From positions 372,001 to 436,000 of the forward strand of contig CP137879.1 of the NCBI GenBank assembly GCA_034406715.1: a stretch of 64,000 nucleotides of DNA, in the 5' to 3' direction. Below, in pieces: positions 46,591 to 58,345 of the stretch. The first letter of the stretch is position 1. Each line of letters begins with the position of its first letter. The notes beneath the pieces were generated by a model. The model was given only the letters and a program-made list of their open reading frames with translations, was not told the DNA's origin and ran no database searches. Position numbers and translations under genes: made by a program. The DNA comes from Rhodotorula mucilaginosa (Eukaryota; Basidiomycota; Microbotryomycetes; Sporidiobolales; Sporidiobolaceae).

Positions 46591-48608
46591 AGAGACGGCT
46601 ACGTCCTTAATAGCCATCAGGACTTAGCGAGGGAAAAAAAAAGGCAGTCGTCAGCAATGAGCGAAGGGTAAAGTAGCCGCCCCGCTCGCCCGTAACCGGT
46701 CCGGAACGAGAGTAGAGACGTACGGGACTCTCCCTCCACGGCGGCAAACGACAGGTTGGTGCAACCCGGGTAGCCATCAACGTCGCCGTTCCGAACGACG
46801 TGCGTCAGCTTCGAAGTGATGCCGTCGTAGAGGCGCTTCGCGAGCGCTTCGACGTGTGCGTGGTCGGCCTGTAAACAGTCGCGTCAGTACATGAGAGTCT
46901 GAAAGACGATTGCTGTTGCTGTGAGGCGCCGGCCACGGGAAAGTCACCCCGTCGGTAAGTTTCCAGCTCAGAACCCCTGCACGAGACTCTCGGCGCCGCC
47001 GAACCCGGCTCGCCCGCGCAAACAGGGAACCAGCCGCGGCGCTCGTTTCGGCCATCAAGGCAATGTCCTCTATCCCCCTTCGCGAGGAAAAGGGATAGCT
47101 GGTCCCCCGTGGAGGGGACAAGAATTGTGGTTGGACGGTGTCGTCTTTGCTGACGGACGCAAACTTAGGCGAGCAACCCCAAAAGAAGATCAACTCACCG
47201 CCATCTCCTTCTTGGCGAGCCTGCACGCTTCGCCGAACCCGACCGCGAGCGGCACGGGGACCGTTCCACTCCGGAGTCCACGCTCCTGACCGCCACCCGA
47301 GATGATCGGCTCGAGCCTGACACGCGGTTTGCGACGGACGTAGAGGCATCCGACGCCCTTGGGGCCGTAGATCTTGTGACCCGAGATCGAGAGGACGTCG
47401 ACCTTGAGGTCGTTGACGTTGATTGGAACTGGGGACGCGATCAAAATCTCATCAGAGTCAGCGAGGGACGACTTATCAGAGACAGGGCACTCGGCGACTC
47501 ACCCTTTCCGACACCCTGAGCAGCATCCGTGTGGAAGAAGACGCCCTTGTGCTTCTTGACAATCTCTCCAATCTCCTTGATCGGCTGGATCGTCCCGATC
47601 TCGTTATTGACGAGCATGATCTGCGGGCGAGCACGGCGATGAGCAAACACAGCCAACAATAAGAACACGGGTGTGGCGCACCGAGACGAGGCAAGTGTCG
47701 GGCCGGATCGCCTCCTCGAGCTGCTTCAGGTCGATGAGGCCGTTCTCCTTGACGGGGAGGTAGGTGACGTCGAAGCCCTCGTCCTGCAAGACACGGCACG
47801 AGTCGAGCACACACTTGTGCTCGGTCTGAGTGGTGATGCTATAAGAGCGCGCTGGGTCAGCGGGGGGAGAAGCTCCTTCGGAGGGGTGAGGCGGGAGACA
47901 AACATGTGGCGCTTCTTGCCCTTGTAGAATCGCGCGATACCCTTGATGGCCATGTTGTTCGACTCGGTCGCACCCGAGGTGAAGACGATGTCTTTGGCGT
48001 CGGCGCCGATCAGGTCGGCAATGTGCTGCAGAGCGAAGTGCCGATGTGTCAGCAAGGACACTCGCAGGCCACCGTCACGAGTGAGATTGCACCTTGCGCG
48101 CGACCTCGACCGCCTTCTCTGCCTCCCATCCCCACGCGTGAGTAGCTGCGAGAGAGGATAAAAATGTCAGTGGCGTTTATGATGCGATGGCGAGATCTCG
48201 GTTGCAGATGACGAAGGCGAGAGACTGACCCGAGTGCATGTTTCCGGTCATGTTGGTCAGGTACGGGAGCATGGAGTCGAGCACCCGCGGGTCCACGGGC
48301 GTCGTCGCCTGCGCGTCGAGGTAAATCGGTCGGCCGATGTCCTCGCGCGGTGCTCCCGACTGACTCTCCGACACTTCGAACCCGAGCATCTCGCTCGCGG
48401 GCGAGACGACGTCGACGGCGGCATCCTGCACTTCGACGGGGATGTGCGTGTTGGTCCCGAGCGGCACCTGGGACGTCACGGTCGCGAGAGAGCGAGTCCG
48501 AGATGAGCGAGCGAACGAGGCGGTGGAGGACGACGCGACCGACGACGCCACCGTGCGCGGAGCCGTACTCCGGGCGAGGCGCTGCAGAGTCTGAGTAGCC
48601 CGATGCAT
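46345..48608 (-). CDS. NFS1: Cysteine desulfurase, mitochondrial
   Basis: PLP enzyme that supplies sulfur for Fe-S cluster assembly on ISCU. Eight exons from ATG 48608; exon 1 is 48608-48230. The N-terminus ([20 protein letters not shown]) is Arg/Ser-rich and acid-free, typical of a mitochondrial presequence. Motifs: [60 protein letters not shown]; the PLP-lysine motif [34 protein letters not shown]; and the catalytic cysteine loop [20 protein letters not shown]. It ends [11 protein letters not shown] at 46345. One intron (46869-47198) is 330 bases, far longer than the others. The downstream flank is duplicated at 43429. All catalytic residues are present. Confidence 0.97.
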
Positions 48609-49181
48609 GTCTGCTGCCGCTTTCCTTAAGCTCGGCAGGTGGTGCGTAAGAGGGCGACGAGTCGACGACTCGAAAGTGCTCCGGCAGCCTCGGATCTCAC
48701 CTTTTCTCCGGCTAACTCCAGCGATTTACTCAAGATATGCGTGACAAGTCTAAAAAAGGTCGGCTTTCTTTGCTGCTATCACAGCACATACAGTCATTTC
48801 GTATACCTTGACGAGCGGGGGTTCAGGCACATTCGGCTTTCCACACCTCGACAAACCCGCCGTCTTCGTAATTCTCACTACCGCATCTTCTCTCGGCTCT
48901 GAGCATCCGTCCCTATTTGCTCTGCCACAGGGCTGCCTCTGTTCCGAATCCTATGGCTACTCAAGAACGCAGTCTCGGCGGGACGTGGCACTTCTTTCAA
49001 GCATGGCGGCTGGGGCGGCGTCAAGTTTCGTTTGTACCCAAAGCGCGGGCTCTCCCCACAAGCACCAAGCCCGCTGCCGGCGCAGCCGCTCGAGCGGGGA
49101 CTTCTCTCCAACACATCGAGCTCGAGCTTTGACCTTTAGGTTTCGAGCCCCGAGCTCGAGGCTACGGGTGTCCACTTCCCA
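48609..49181. other. Divergent intergenic region
   Basis: Between the 5' ends of NFS1 (minus) and family member E (plus). No gene supported; promoters of both are expected here. Confidence 0.5.
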
Positions 49182-49211
49182 ATCCGCGGACTCGCCGAGC
49201 GCACGCGCCTC
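49182..49211 (+). promoter_or_regulatory. Family-shared upstream element, gene E
   Basis: ATCCGCGGACTCGCCGAGCG followed by CACGCGCCTC, ending 79 bases before the ATG of E. Near-perfect match to the F and B elements. Confidence 0.72.
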
Positions 49212-49290
49212 GAAGACCGACCCCTTGTGTTCCCGCGTAATCGAGGTCTCCTTCCTGACTTCTCCCCGCCAAGTCATACTCCTGCTCGCG

Positions 49291-51399
49291 ATGCCAGCCG
49301 AGTTGCCCGCGCACGATACAGCAGTCACAAAGCTGCACTCTTCGGTTCGCAAAGTCAAAAGAGCTCTCCGCCTTGTGAAGGACATAGCGAAACCTGAAGT
49401 CGAGATCAGCGGGCACTGGGAGAGCGTGCAATCCCTTGACATCCGCGTGAAGCATATGGTCGAGAATAGGTGGCCGCTCGAGGTCCTCGACGGAATTGCT
49501 GGAGTTTACGAGGATTTTGCAAACGCCCTTCAGTGCAATTTGGGGGATGGTGCCCCTGACCGAGACCATCTCACCATTGTGAGCGGACTTTGCGTAAGTT
49601 TTGCCACCGTTACCCTTACAAGTAGGGCTGTATACTGAAGATTGCGTGAAAACCCAGGAATCTTTCTTTGTATCCACCTTCTTCCTGAAAGATAAGCGCT
49701 GTTACCTGTTTGTGAGTCTGCTGCCCCAGACCACGGAAGCAGAAGATACTGAGCTTGGCATGGACACGATTACAGGAGACCCCGGCACAAAAGGGTAACT
49801 TTGTCTTGTCTGGCTTTTTCCGGCAGGGCAAGCTTGCTCACCGAGCCCTCGCAGATACCCTTGTGACCATGCTGCGCATGGGCCACGAGCTTAGAACAGC
49901 TTGCTTTAGCAACATTGCGCCAGATGACCATGGTGATATGCTGACAGGTTATGTGTTCACGATGGTCTTGCTTACCCAGCGAAAGTTGTTCCTTGCCTAC
50001 CTGGGGCTTGCCAACAAGACTCTTGTGAACCGCCACTTGACTGAACTTTCTGCGGAGGTTCAGCGGCTGGCTCCTGCCAACTATGTCAACAAAGAGGAGA
50101 TTCTTGTAAGAAACGAGAACAACGGTGTTCGGTGTGTGCAGCTGCCTACTGATCCATGCTTGATGCCAGCTCTCATTCACAGATGACCATGACACCGGTG
50201 TTGGGAGGATTTTTGTCCCTGTGGTGCGTTGCTGGATGGGCATGATTCATGCAGGCTGTAAATCTCCAGGCAGTGACTTTCTCTACAGTGCAAAACAGCA
50301 GCAGAGGCAGTCAAAAAGGCTGAGCGGTACTCACCGGTCACCGTGCCCCTGCGTGCCCTTGTTAAGGACTGCAGTCCCATCACTGAGCCTGGACTGGACC
50401 AGCCAGGATGTGATCCGGTTTGCCAACAGCTCTCTGCTGCAGCAAAAAAGCTTGAGGCATGGTTACTCGGCTTTGAATGGCAAGACAGTAAGGCTGACTA
50501 CCAGTCAAAGATGGCACAAGAGGTGCAAAACCTCCGTCAGCGGTTGCTTGGCCTCCAGACTGTACAAGAGAAGCTCAATTACCTGGCAAGTCTTGAGAAG
50601 CCACCATATCACGTAGCACTGACCACTGTCCTGTAGGAATCACCCGAGGTCAAAGAACACCTAAGCACGCTTGCTTTGGAAATCCCTTTGCACTGGTATT
50701 CAGACAAGGTGATTCTTGTCCTGCATGCCCACCTATGCAAGAGTTGCTAAACACTGCGCACTGTTCAGGTCAAGTCCTCTCGCGACAAGGTAGGTGTAGG
50801 ATCATGGCAGGAGATATCAGTGCAGCTGAACTTGCTCACTATCAGCTCTCCAGTTCTGTACAGCTGTTGAAGACCTCTTCAAGACAATTCCAAATCATCC
50901 TCCAGTATTCAACCGATGGAAAGTCTGGCTCTCAAAGGAAACAGCCATTTCGCGGTCCTGGACAAGGTCCGAACGCGACAAGGTGACACGCCAGTTGGTG
51001 GAGCTCAAGGAGGAGTTGCATGAGCCCGCAGCCAATCAACATGAACTCTTGGTGAGTCAGTCTCCCTTAGTGAGCTGAAATTGCCCAAATAGACCAGTCT
51101 TTGCTGTACAGGCAACGGCCAGGAAATCCGACAGTGGATTGAGTCAAGCCGTCAGAACTGCAAATGGAAGATTTGGCCACAACAGCAAAGCGCTAACCCA
51201 CCAGGAAATCTTCAGCGTAAGTGACAGGCATACTCCTTGAAACTTTGGCCTGACACCCTCATTGCGACGACCGCAGGGAATTTGCAGCGATCGTGACAAA
51301 TCGCTTAGGAGTCAGCATGAGACGCCCGCAATGGGTCACGCCAGGCTTTCATACCGTCAAATGGCTATCTACAGAAGGGATGAGGTGGCTCATTGGTAG
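49291..51399 (+). CDS. Family member E (unrecognised 11-exon helical protein family)
   Basis: Starts MPAELPAHDTAVTKLHSSVR. Exon 1 has NRWPLEVLDGIAGVYEDFAN. Short exons include STFFLKDKRCYLF and ETPAQK, the latter ending in phase 1. The next long exon has DTLVTMLRMGHELRTACFSN and LAYLGLANKTLVNRHLTELS. The middle exon contains PVTVPLRALVKDCSP and LGFEWQDSKADYQSKMAQEV. It is followed by KEHLSTLALEIPLHWYSDK, then an exon with a WKVWLSKET-like segment near 50920, and LSQAVRTANGRFGHNSK. It ends MGHARLSYRQMAIYRRDEVA at TAG 51397-51399. Exon order and phases match B, C and F. F follows immediately in the same orientation. Confidence 0.72.
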
Positions 51400-51589
51400 T
51401 CATAGACCTTGTTTTCTTTTCCATGTGAAGGTTGTGCAACTGCTGGTTTTGAAATCCCGGCTTACTTTCCACCGCTCAAACACTTGTGGCAGTCTTCCGA
51501 GCCCGATTCAGTATTCCCATAGCGGAGTGCGGAACTCTTCATGTTGCCCTCGAGCTGCGCACGGTCCTCGCGCCGCTCGCGCAATCCAG

Positions 51590-51620
51590 GTCCGCGGATT
51601 CCCCGAGCGCACGCGCCTCC
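51590..51620 (+). promoter_or_regulatory. Family-shared upstream element, gene F
   Basis: GTCCGCGGATTCCCCGAGCG followed by CACGCGCCTCC, ending 79 bases before the ATG of F. The whole E-F spacer is only 300 bases, which limits the F promoter to about 190 bases upstream of this element. Confidence 0.72.
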
Positions 51621-51699
51621 TCCGGCGCTTACCTCCCCTTGGCCGACTACCCGAGGTCTCCCTCCTACTTTTCTGGCTGCTGAGCAACAACTGAGCACA

Positions 51700-53751
51700 A
51701 TGACAGACAAGTCAACCACCTACCGTGAATCAGTCAAGGCTCTACATGCTTCAGTCCGCAGTCTCCTAGATGCTTGCAAACTAGTGAAGCAGGCCGAACC
51801 ACAGTCGGAGACACGCGCGCGCTGGGATAGCTTGGGATTCCTCCAGAGTCGCGTCAAGCGTTTTGTCAAGAAGAGGTGGCCGCGCAAGGTACTCGACGGA
51901 CTTGCTGGATGCTACACAGACTTGGCATTTGCGATGCAGTGGATTCAGTCCAATACGGAGCGGACTGCAGAAGATCGGCTTACAGAACTGAACCACCTAT
52001 TTGTGAGCTTGGCGCGCTTCTATGAGGCTCTGGTTGATGCTAAGTGTGTACACCGGTGGGACCAGGACCTGTTCTACAACTCCACCCTGTTCCTAGAAGA
52101 CCGACACGGGCACCTCTTTGTGAGTCTCTTCCATCAAGTCTAAGCAAACAATGCTGATCTTCGGACAAGTAACAACCAGGACACGCGCGCACACAAGGGT
52201 ATGCACACTTTTGCTATCTCCTGCGACCTCAGCCTGACATCGAGCTCTGCAGAAACGCTCGCCACTATGCTTGACAGCTGTTATCAGCTCCGAACCAGTT
52301 GCCTCAAAGGCGTGGCCGAGGGGGATCGCGCATATTTGCTGCGGGAATACGTCTTCCTGCTTCTCTGGCTTACGCGCGAAAGTGTCTCCCTCACCTACCT
52401 GGGTCTGGCTGACAGCGCGCTTGTGAAACAAAAGCTGGACAACTTTTCCCAGCACTGCAAGGCACTGGCCAACGTCACTGTTGGTGACGACAAGGCAGAG
52501 CTCCTTGTGAGTCATGCAGCATGTAATGACCCTTGTCCTGATACACCATCCTCACCTGAGCCTCTTGTGCAGTCCGAATACATGCAGGACAACAGCGGTT
52601 TTCGGAGGCTCATTTCGAGTGCTGTGAGTACAGGCTTTGCACCTGCTGGTGAGACTGCTTACCAAGTTCCTATATAGGCTATCATAGCACACCAGGCTCT
52701 GATCAGATCTGAGCGCATGTACCTGCCAGTCTGGGCTGCACTGCAGGCCCTCATCACAGACTACTCTGACCTTGAACAGGACACGAAAAAGCGGAGCAAG
52801 GATCTCAACCAGCTCATTCAAGGAACAAAAACATTTGCAGACTGGCTGCTTGGCTTCGAGTGGGAAGACAGTTACATGGGTTGTCAACGGAAGATTGAAC
52901 AGCAAATTGACACCCTGCGTGGAGCCATGGAGAACCTCCCAACCTGGCAAGACAAGCTGGATTACCTTGTGAGTTCAGATCCTTTGTACAGTATGGAGAA
53001 AAGGTACCTTGACAGGAGCCCTTGCAGAACTTGCACCGAGGGCACTTTGAAGAGCTTGCGATGGAAATTCACCTGCATTGGAATCCGAAGAAGGTGCAAG
53101 CTTGTCCCTCTGCTCAGCGCTGCTTACAGCCATTTACTGATCATCTTGCAAGTGTACCAGGTAAAAGCATCTCGGGAACAGGTAGGCAGTGTATCGGCCC
53201 TATGAAAGGCAGCACTGGTTGACCTATCCTCTCCGCAGTTTTGCGTAGCGCAAGAGCAGCTTTCTCAGGCTACACCCCTTGAGGAGGATGGCGAGGCTTG
53301 GCACAGCTGGCTCCTGTGCACAACAAGTATCTATCAAGCCTGGACAAGGGCAGAGCGCGACCACGTGACAGATGAGATGAACGAGCTCGCAAACAAGCTT
53401 AGTAAAGTCCGACGCATCAAAGACAGGATGCAAGTTCTAGTAAGTTGCTCCCTCCTCTGGTGAGGTATCACTGAATGTGTCTTGGCCTTTAGGGGATTGT
53501 GGTTGATGGTATGTACGGCAGAAGAACGCGCAGAAGCCGCAAGGTGAGCTGTGCAAAGCCATTGATGCTGCCAACAAACGCTTCCATCACAATGCTGCAG
53601 TAAGTGAACCATGGCTGCAAGGGATTACACTGTCTCCTGTCGGCTAATCACTGAAAAATAGCCTCAGCTGCCAGCTTTGGGTCACACCAGGCTGTTGTAC
53701 CGCCAGATGGCTATTTACGGGCAGCGTGGAGGAGTTTCTTGGCAGTTGTAG
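51700..53751 (+). CDS. Family member F (unrecognised 11-exon helical protein family)
   Basis: Reference member of the family; every exon reads cleanly. E1 51700-52002 (KRWPRKVLDGLAGCYTDLAF); E2 DLFYNSTLFLEDRHGHLF; E3 DTRAHK, ending in phase 1; E4 ETLATMLDSCYQLRTSCLKG with LTYLGLADSALVKQKLDNFS; E5 SEYMQDNSGFRRLISSA; E6 YLPVWAALQALITDYSDLEQ with LGFEWEDSYMGCQRKIEQQI. E7 is LHRGHFEELAMEIHLHWNPK; E8 VKASREQ; E9 AWHSWLLCTTSIYQAWTRAE; E10 LCKAIDAANKRFHHNAA; E11 LPALGHTRLLYRQMAIYGQR, with TAG 53749-53751. It encodes roughly 410 residues, helical throughout, with no signal peptide or membrane segment. Introns are phase 0 except the one after E3. Function unknown. Confidence 0.8.
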
Positions 53752-54122
53752 CCTCCCTGTTCAGACTTTCTGCTAAGCCGAACCCCTGTGCTCCTTTGCA
53801 AGTGCAAGGTCCGGGATTGTATGGTTTGCTGCGGTCTCGGAGGAAGATCAAATTTGAGAAGGCCCCAATCCGGGGGGAGGGCACAATCGGCGACAACAGC
53901 GTGGCGTTGTCTAGTCGTTGTCCTTCACAGTGAGAAGCGCACTCTGCACCACGTCACTGCTCCAGTAAGCGTGCGGCAGGCCAGAATCGCGGGCACCTTG
54001 TTCGTCTCCGCCGAGCGTTTTCCGGTTGCTTCCGCGCCAACTCGCGCTGAACGACGCTGGTCTCGTTGTCGGCGGGAAGGTGACGACACTCTCTGTACGC
54101 TCTCGCTCGCAGACGGAGAGGA
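53752..54122. other. Intergenic region upstream of the WD40 gene
   Basis: F 3' flank and promoter of the next gene. No coding or repeat signal recognised. Confidence 0.5.
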
Positions 54123-55960
54123 ATGGCGAGCTCAGGACCATGTCGACTGCGCTTGCCGTACATTGCCGTGCAGCCCTCGCTCCCCCACGTCGTGTCCGAC
54201 ATTCTCGCTCCCGGTTCGACCATCGCCGTCGAAGACTGCTGGGTCTCGTGCTATGCTCCCGCTCCAGCTCCCGCGACTGAGATGACGAGCGTGCATGGAA
54301 AAGTTCGGTTGGCCGAGTCGGACGAGCGGGAAGGAGAGGTGGAGTGCTTGCCGACGGACGACAGAGTCCGAGTCGACATGCTCTCGCCGGTACGCAGACG
54401 CTCTCCCTCCGTCTCGGGGTTCCTTATGTGCTGATCCAGCTCGCTTTGTGGCCGACTCGCGCAGTCCGAGTTCAAGGTCGCCTGCCCGGAACTGGCGATC
54501 CCGGCGACCACAGTCCTGTTCCCTTCGCCCGACTGCAACACTCTCCTCCTCCCGACCACTTCCACTTCCTCCTCTTCCACCACCATCAACCCCACAACGC
54601 AAGAACTCCCCCCTCCCTCTTTCTACCGACTCCCCGCCCGCGGCCGCAGGGCCGCCATCGAGACCTTTGCCCAAAGTGGTGACGGTCGCAGAATTGTCGT
54701 CGGCGGAGTGGACGGCCTCGCAAGCGTGGTCGAGCTCGTGGAACAGGTCGCGGTCAACTCGTCTGCCGCGAGGAGAACGCGGGTGGTCAAGGGCAAAGAG
54801 ACGGCACTGAGAGGGCACGTTGGCGATTTAACGGACGCCGCTTTCGTGAGTCAACCTCTGCACCACGCATACCGCTACAAGCCTGTCACTGATTTCGGGA
54901 GATGTGTTCATTTCGTCGCGCAGTTCCCGTCAAACGAAGTGGTGTTGACCGCCAGCAGCGACATGACTTTGCGAGTCTTTTCCGCACTGGCAAGTCCTTT
55001 CCCGGCTTTCTCGCCCGAGTTCTGCGATGCCTTGCCCGATCTGACCTTCTCGCTCCTCACAAACTACAGGACGGCTCGTCCCCGCGCACCCTCAAAGGCC
55101 ACACGAAACGAGTCACCTCGACGCACATCCTCGCTTCCCCGACTCCCGAAGGTCCTCATAAAGGTCGCTTGGTCCTCTCCTCTTCGCTCGACGGGACTAT
55201 CCGACTCTGGGACGTCTCGACCTCGAGCAACGAGCGGAAGTGGACGTTGCAGCAACCGATTAGCAAGATGGTCGTGCTCGGGAAGGAGGGCGAGGGCGAC
55301 GAAGGGTTGGAAGCGAGCGATGTCTTGAGAGGAAAGGTCGCCCTCGCAGCGCACACGGACGGGACTGTCTCGCTCGTCAATCTCTCCAAACCCTCAGCCA
55401 ACACCTCTTCCGGTCTCGAACCGGCGCGAGTCGTGCTCCGCACTTTGAGCACGTCACCCATCGACGCGATCTCGACTCTTACAGGAGGCTGGGTCGTCAC
55501 TGGAAGTCGGAACGGCGTCGTTTCGCTCTTCCACTTGCCGGGACTTGTGGGAGGTGACCCGGTGGCGGAGGTGGAGGCGGAGGCGGGGCCGGTCGTGTCC
55601 TGGTCCCGAACCGAAGGCGGCTCGTCAATTCTCGATGTCAAGCTGTCGAAACGCCTCCGGACCAGCGTTGCCTCTACGTCCGCATCCGCATCCGACGCCG
55701 AGATGGCAGCTGCCGCCGCCGCCTTCTCCGTCCTCGTCGCCCCGTCAGACGGTCTTGCCTACCGCGCTGTTGTCAACGTCTCGCCCTCTCCGACTTCTTC
55801 TGATTCCGATTCGCCGCCGTGCACAGTGCGCGTCGTCGAAGAGTTTGTTGGGCCGGATTGCGAACCTACAACTTGTGTACGCGAGGACGAGCAAGGCCGA
55901 CTTTGGATCGCGTCGGGAGGGACGGACGGTGGTTTGAGGGTGTACGAGCGCGCCGGGTAG
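54123..55960 (+). CDS. RPN14: WD40-repeat proteasome assembly factor-like (PAAF1/Rpn14)
   Basis: Exons 54123-54389, 54465-54845, 54924-54989 and 55070-55960 sum to 1605 bases, 534 residues, starting MASSGPCRLRLPYIAVQPSL. WD repeats are recognisable: LRGHVGDLTDAAFFPSNEVV with LTASSDMTLRVFSA; LKGHTKRVTSTHILASP with LSSSLDGTIRLWDVS; LAAHTDGTVSLVNL; VTGSRNGVVSLFHL. The order matches PAAF1, a chaperone of the 19S ATPase ring (Rpn14 in yeast), acting in cytosol and nucleus. The third intron starts GCAAGT, so it is a probable GC-AG intron. Assignment to PAAF1 rather than another WD40 protein rests on the GHVGDLTDAAF and GHTKRVT repeat pair. Confidence 0.82.
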
Positions 55961-56113
55961 TCCTCCCAGGCTGTCGTGAGGGTGGAACCGCTGGAATCTC
56001 CGCGCTTTGATAACATTGTTTTCTCCGCATTCTTTCTGTTCGGCCCGGGTGGAATATCCGCCGTTACACGCGGCAACTTTTGTACGCCGAGACCGCTATC
56101 ACAGCGACCCCCT

Positions 56114-57903
56114 TCAGCCACGCCTTTCCTCTTCCCATCGCCGCCAATCTATCCCGTACACCCGTTCTGCGATCCGGCGGGCAATGCATGGCCATGTTGT
56201 AGCCGGGGAATTTAAAGAGCATGGACGAGGCGAGGTTCGTGAATTCGGTGGCGAACTCGGACGGCTGGTATGGCGGGATCGTTTCCTCTTCTTGTGCACA
56301 TGTGGAGAGGTTGAGCTCTCGGGTGAGCGGGGATGGGCGGTCCGGGCTTCTCCTGGATCTGAAGGGGGAAAGAAAGAGGCGGCTGCAGCCTAGACGTTGG
56401 AAAACCGAAGGACATGAGCCACCCGAAACTTGAGGTGATGCTAACACCGGAAAGCAAGCGAAACAAACCTGTTCCGTCTGTGTGATGTCTGATCCCCCTG
56501 GGGCTGAATGGAACCTGTAGAGGTCGGTGCCTGTTCGTCCTGAAGGAGACGCCACGGGCGGCGGATTGCTCAAATTTGGGTCGACGGAACAATGGGAACG
56601 AACTCAGTCGATCACCGGACCCAAATTGTCATACACGCCATCAAATGGAGCATGTTTGTGGAGTCCATCCGCGACAGTCCGTGTCTAGCACTCCGGACCA
56701 AAGCTGAGATGCGGTGGTGTACCGGCATGAGCTTTGACGAGGGGCGGAAAGGTTCACCCTGATGACTGCTCGTTGAGGTAATGTTGCTGTAGAGGCAGTG
56801 AAAAGCAGTCAGAGAGAGGGGAGGGCTGTTTTCGACAAAGGCAATGACACACAGCTTGCTCAATGACCAGTTCGGGTGTCCAGAAAACCTGCAGGAGCGT
56901 TGAAGAATGGTAAACACTTGGCTACCTCGGAAAACTGCGTCAAAACCCCGTGCGCTACAAAAGCGGCATAAGAACTCACACAGAGGTCTCGGATTGTTTC
57001 TTCAGGGCCGAAGTCCAGCAATCTGACCTTGACCCAGTCAAAAAGAGCAAGGTCAAGTGTGTGCTGGAGCGCAATGCTTTGTTTGTCCTCCAGCTTGGTG
57101 AGGTACTTCTTTGAGTATGCTGCAAGGATGGAGCAGCGTCACCTGCCCAGTAGTGTGGACGTGGCCCAGGGTACGTTAATCGGCTCGCGTCCAAGGAGCC
57201 AGGCGGCTGTCAAGGTGCTCAACAGCTGTTGCACAAAGTGTGCAGCAAGCTGGCGCTTCACCGGCGTGTCGCATACGACCTCGTTGGAAGGGTACTTTGC
57301 TGGAGTGTCTCTTGATCAAGTTCCGGAAGGTTCCAGCCCTGAAAGATCAAAAAAAGGATCAGAAGTGGGAAGCGAGCGGGGCGCAAGAAACATCCGCCCG
57401 GGATACTTGCCCCTTTGTTGAGGTGGCTGCACCACGTCGCTGGAGTCACGCACAGCTCTATTAGGTCCAGCCCGAGACGGCTGATTGCGGTCAGAAAGAA
57501 CGGCCAGATGTTCACGTTCCGAGACAAAGGCGGAGGAACAACGCACCGCTGTAGCCACGGCACTGTTGCACGTGTCTCCTTGTTGTTGTTTTGCGTTCAT
57601 TACAAAGACTAGCTCGGCGAGGGTGTGAAGCTCGTGGTAGATGGCCAGGAGCTGTCCGACCGTGAGCTTTGCCAGCCACCTGATGGAAAACTGCACCTCA
57701 AACGCCTCCTCCCACTGGTTGAGCGATTCCCTCACGACTTGGCCGAGTTTCCGTGAGCGCTTTACCCGCTCCAGCATGTGTGTGCAGAGTCGAGCGATTT
57801 TGCGGACCAGGATTTGGTACCAAAAGTAGTGTCGTTCCCAGATGGTGCGCGGTTCCAGGTACTGTGATGGTGCAAGCGATTGAGGCAGCGCCACTTCTGC
57901 CAT
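56114..57903 (-). CDS. Second-group family member H1
   Basis: Starts MAEVALPQSLAPSQYLEPRT at 57903. Exon 1 carries YFWYQILVRKIARLCTHMLE and SIRWLAKLTVGQLLAIYHEL, paralogous to H2 and possibly to the WPxxVLDGxAxxYxDLA region of A-F. Later exons include LTAAWLLGREPINVPWATST and LQHTLDLALFDWVKVRLLDF (near 57050), which matches DFVLFDHVKVKIV in H2. The last exon reads IARRIAERVYGIDWRRWEEE and stops at 56114. Against H2, about 11 bases are missing just before IARRIAE (near 56186), so the upstream frame runs into a different tail (to about 56064). H1 may be decaying or have a changed C-terminus. Confidence 0.6.
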
Positions 57904-58030
57904 CCAGTGCGGGCCCTCGGGTTGTCGGAGGTTGAAAGGTCTTGTGCGAAGGACAGCAGGCAGGAGTGAAAGGAGAGGGCGAACCAACCGCTCGTCCGGT
58001 TGGAACGTTACTCCGCGGCGTGCACGTGCC

Positions 58031-58048
58031 CCTCGCGCAGTCCGCGGA
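58031..58048 (-). promoter_or_regulatory. Family-shared upstream element, gene H1
   Basis: On the minus strand reads TCCGCGGACTGCGCGAGG, 127 bases before the H1 ATG. The same 17-base core lies 126 bases before H2, and its CCGCGG centre matches A-F. Because the core is palindromic, orientation is uncertain. Confidence 0.6.
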
Positions 58049-58345
58049 TCAGCCGAGCGGTACACTCGCAATTGATCAATCCGGCTCCTTGTTTCGAGCT
58101 GCTGCTTGTTTACGAGTCGGGCGAGGAGCAGCGGCAAGCAACAGAGCGAGAAGTACAGAGGTAGGAGGGATAAAGAGTCGTCAAGGACCCGCAAGGCCAT
58201 ATCGGGTCCGCCAATTAAAGTGTCCGGCTCACGAAAAAGGTTCCGTAACGTGCCGTTGAGCCCGTTTGTTGTTGATTCTCCACCATTGTTTTGTTTCAAA
58301 AAGTCTAGAGGTGTGTTTGTACGTAAAAAAGGCAAGGTCAAAGAC

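Noticed and set aside
9594-53751. The A-F family as remnants of an integrated virus or transposon
   Set aside because: All members have many conserved introns in fixed phases, ordinary promoters, and no terminal repeats, polymerase, integrase or capsid motifs.
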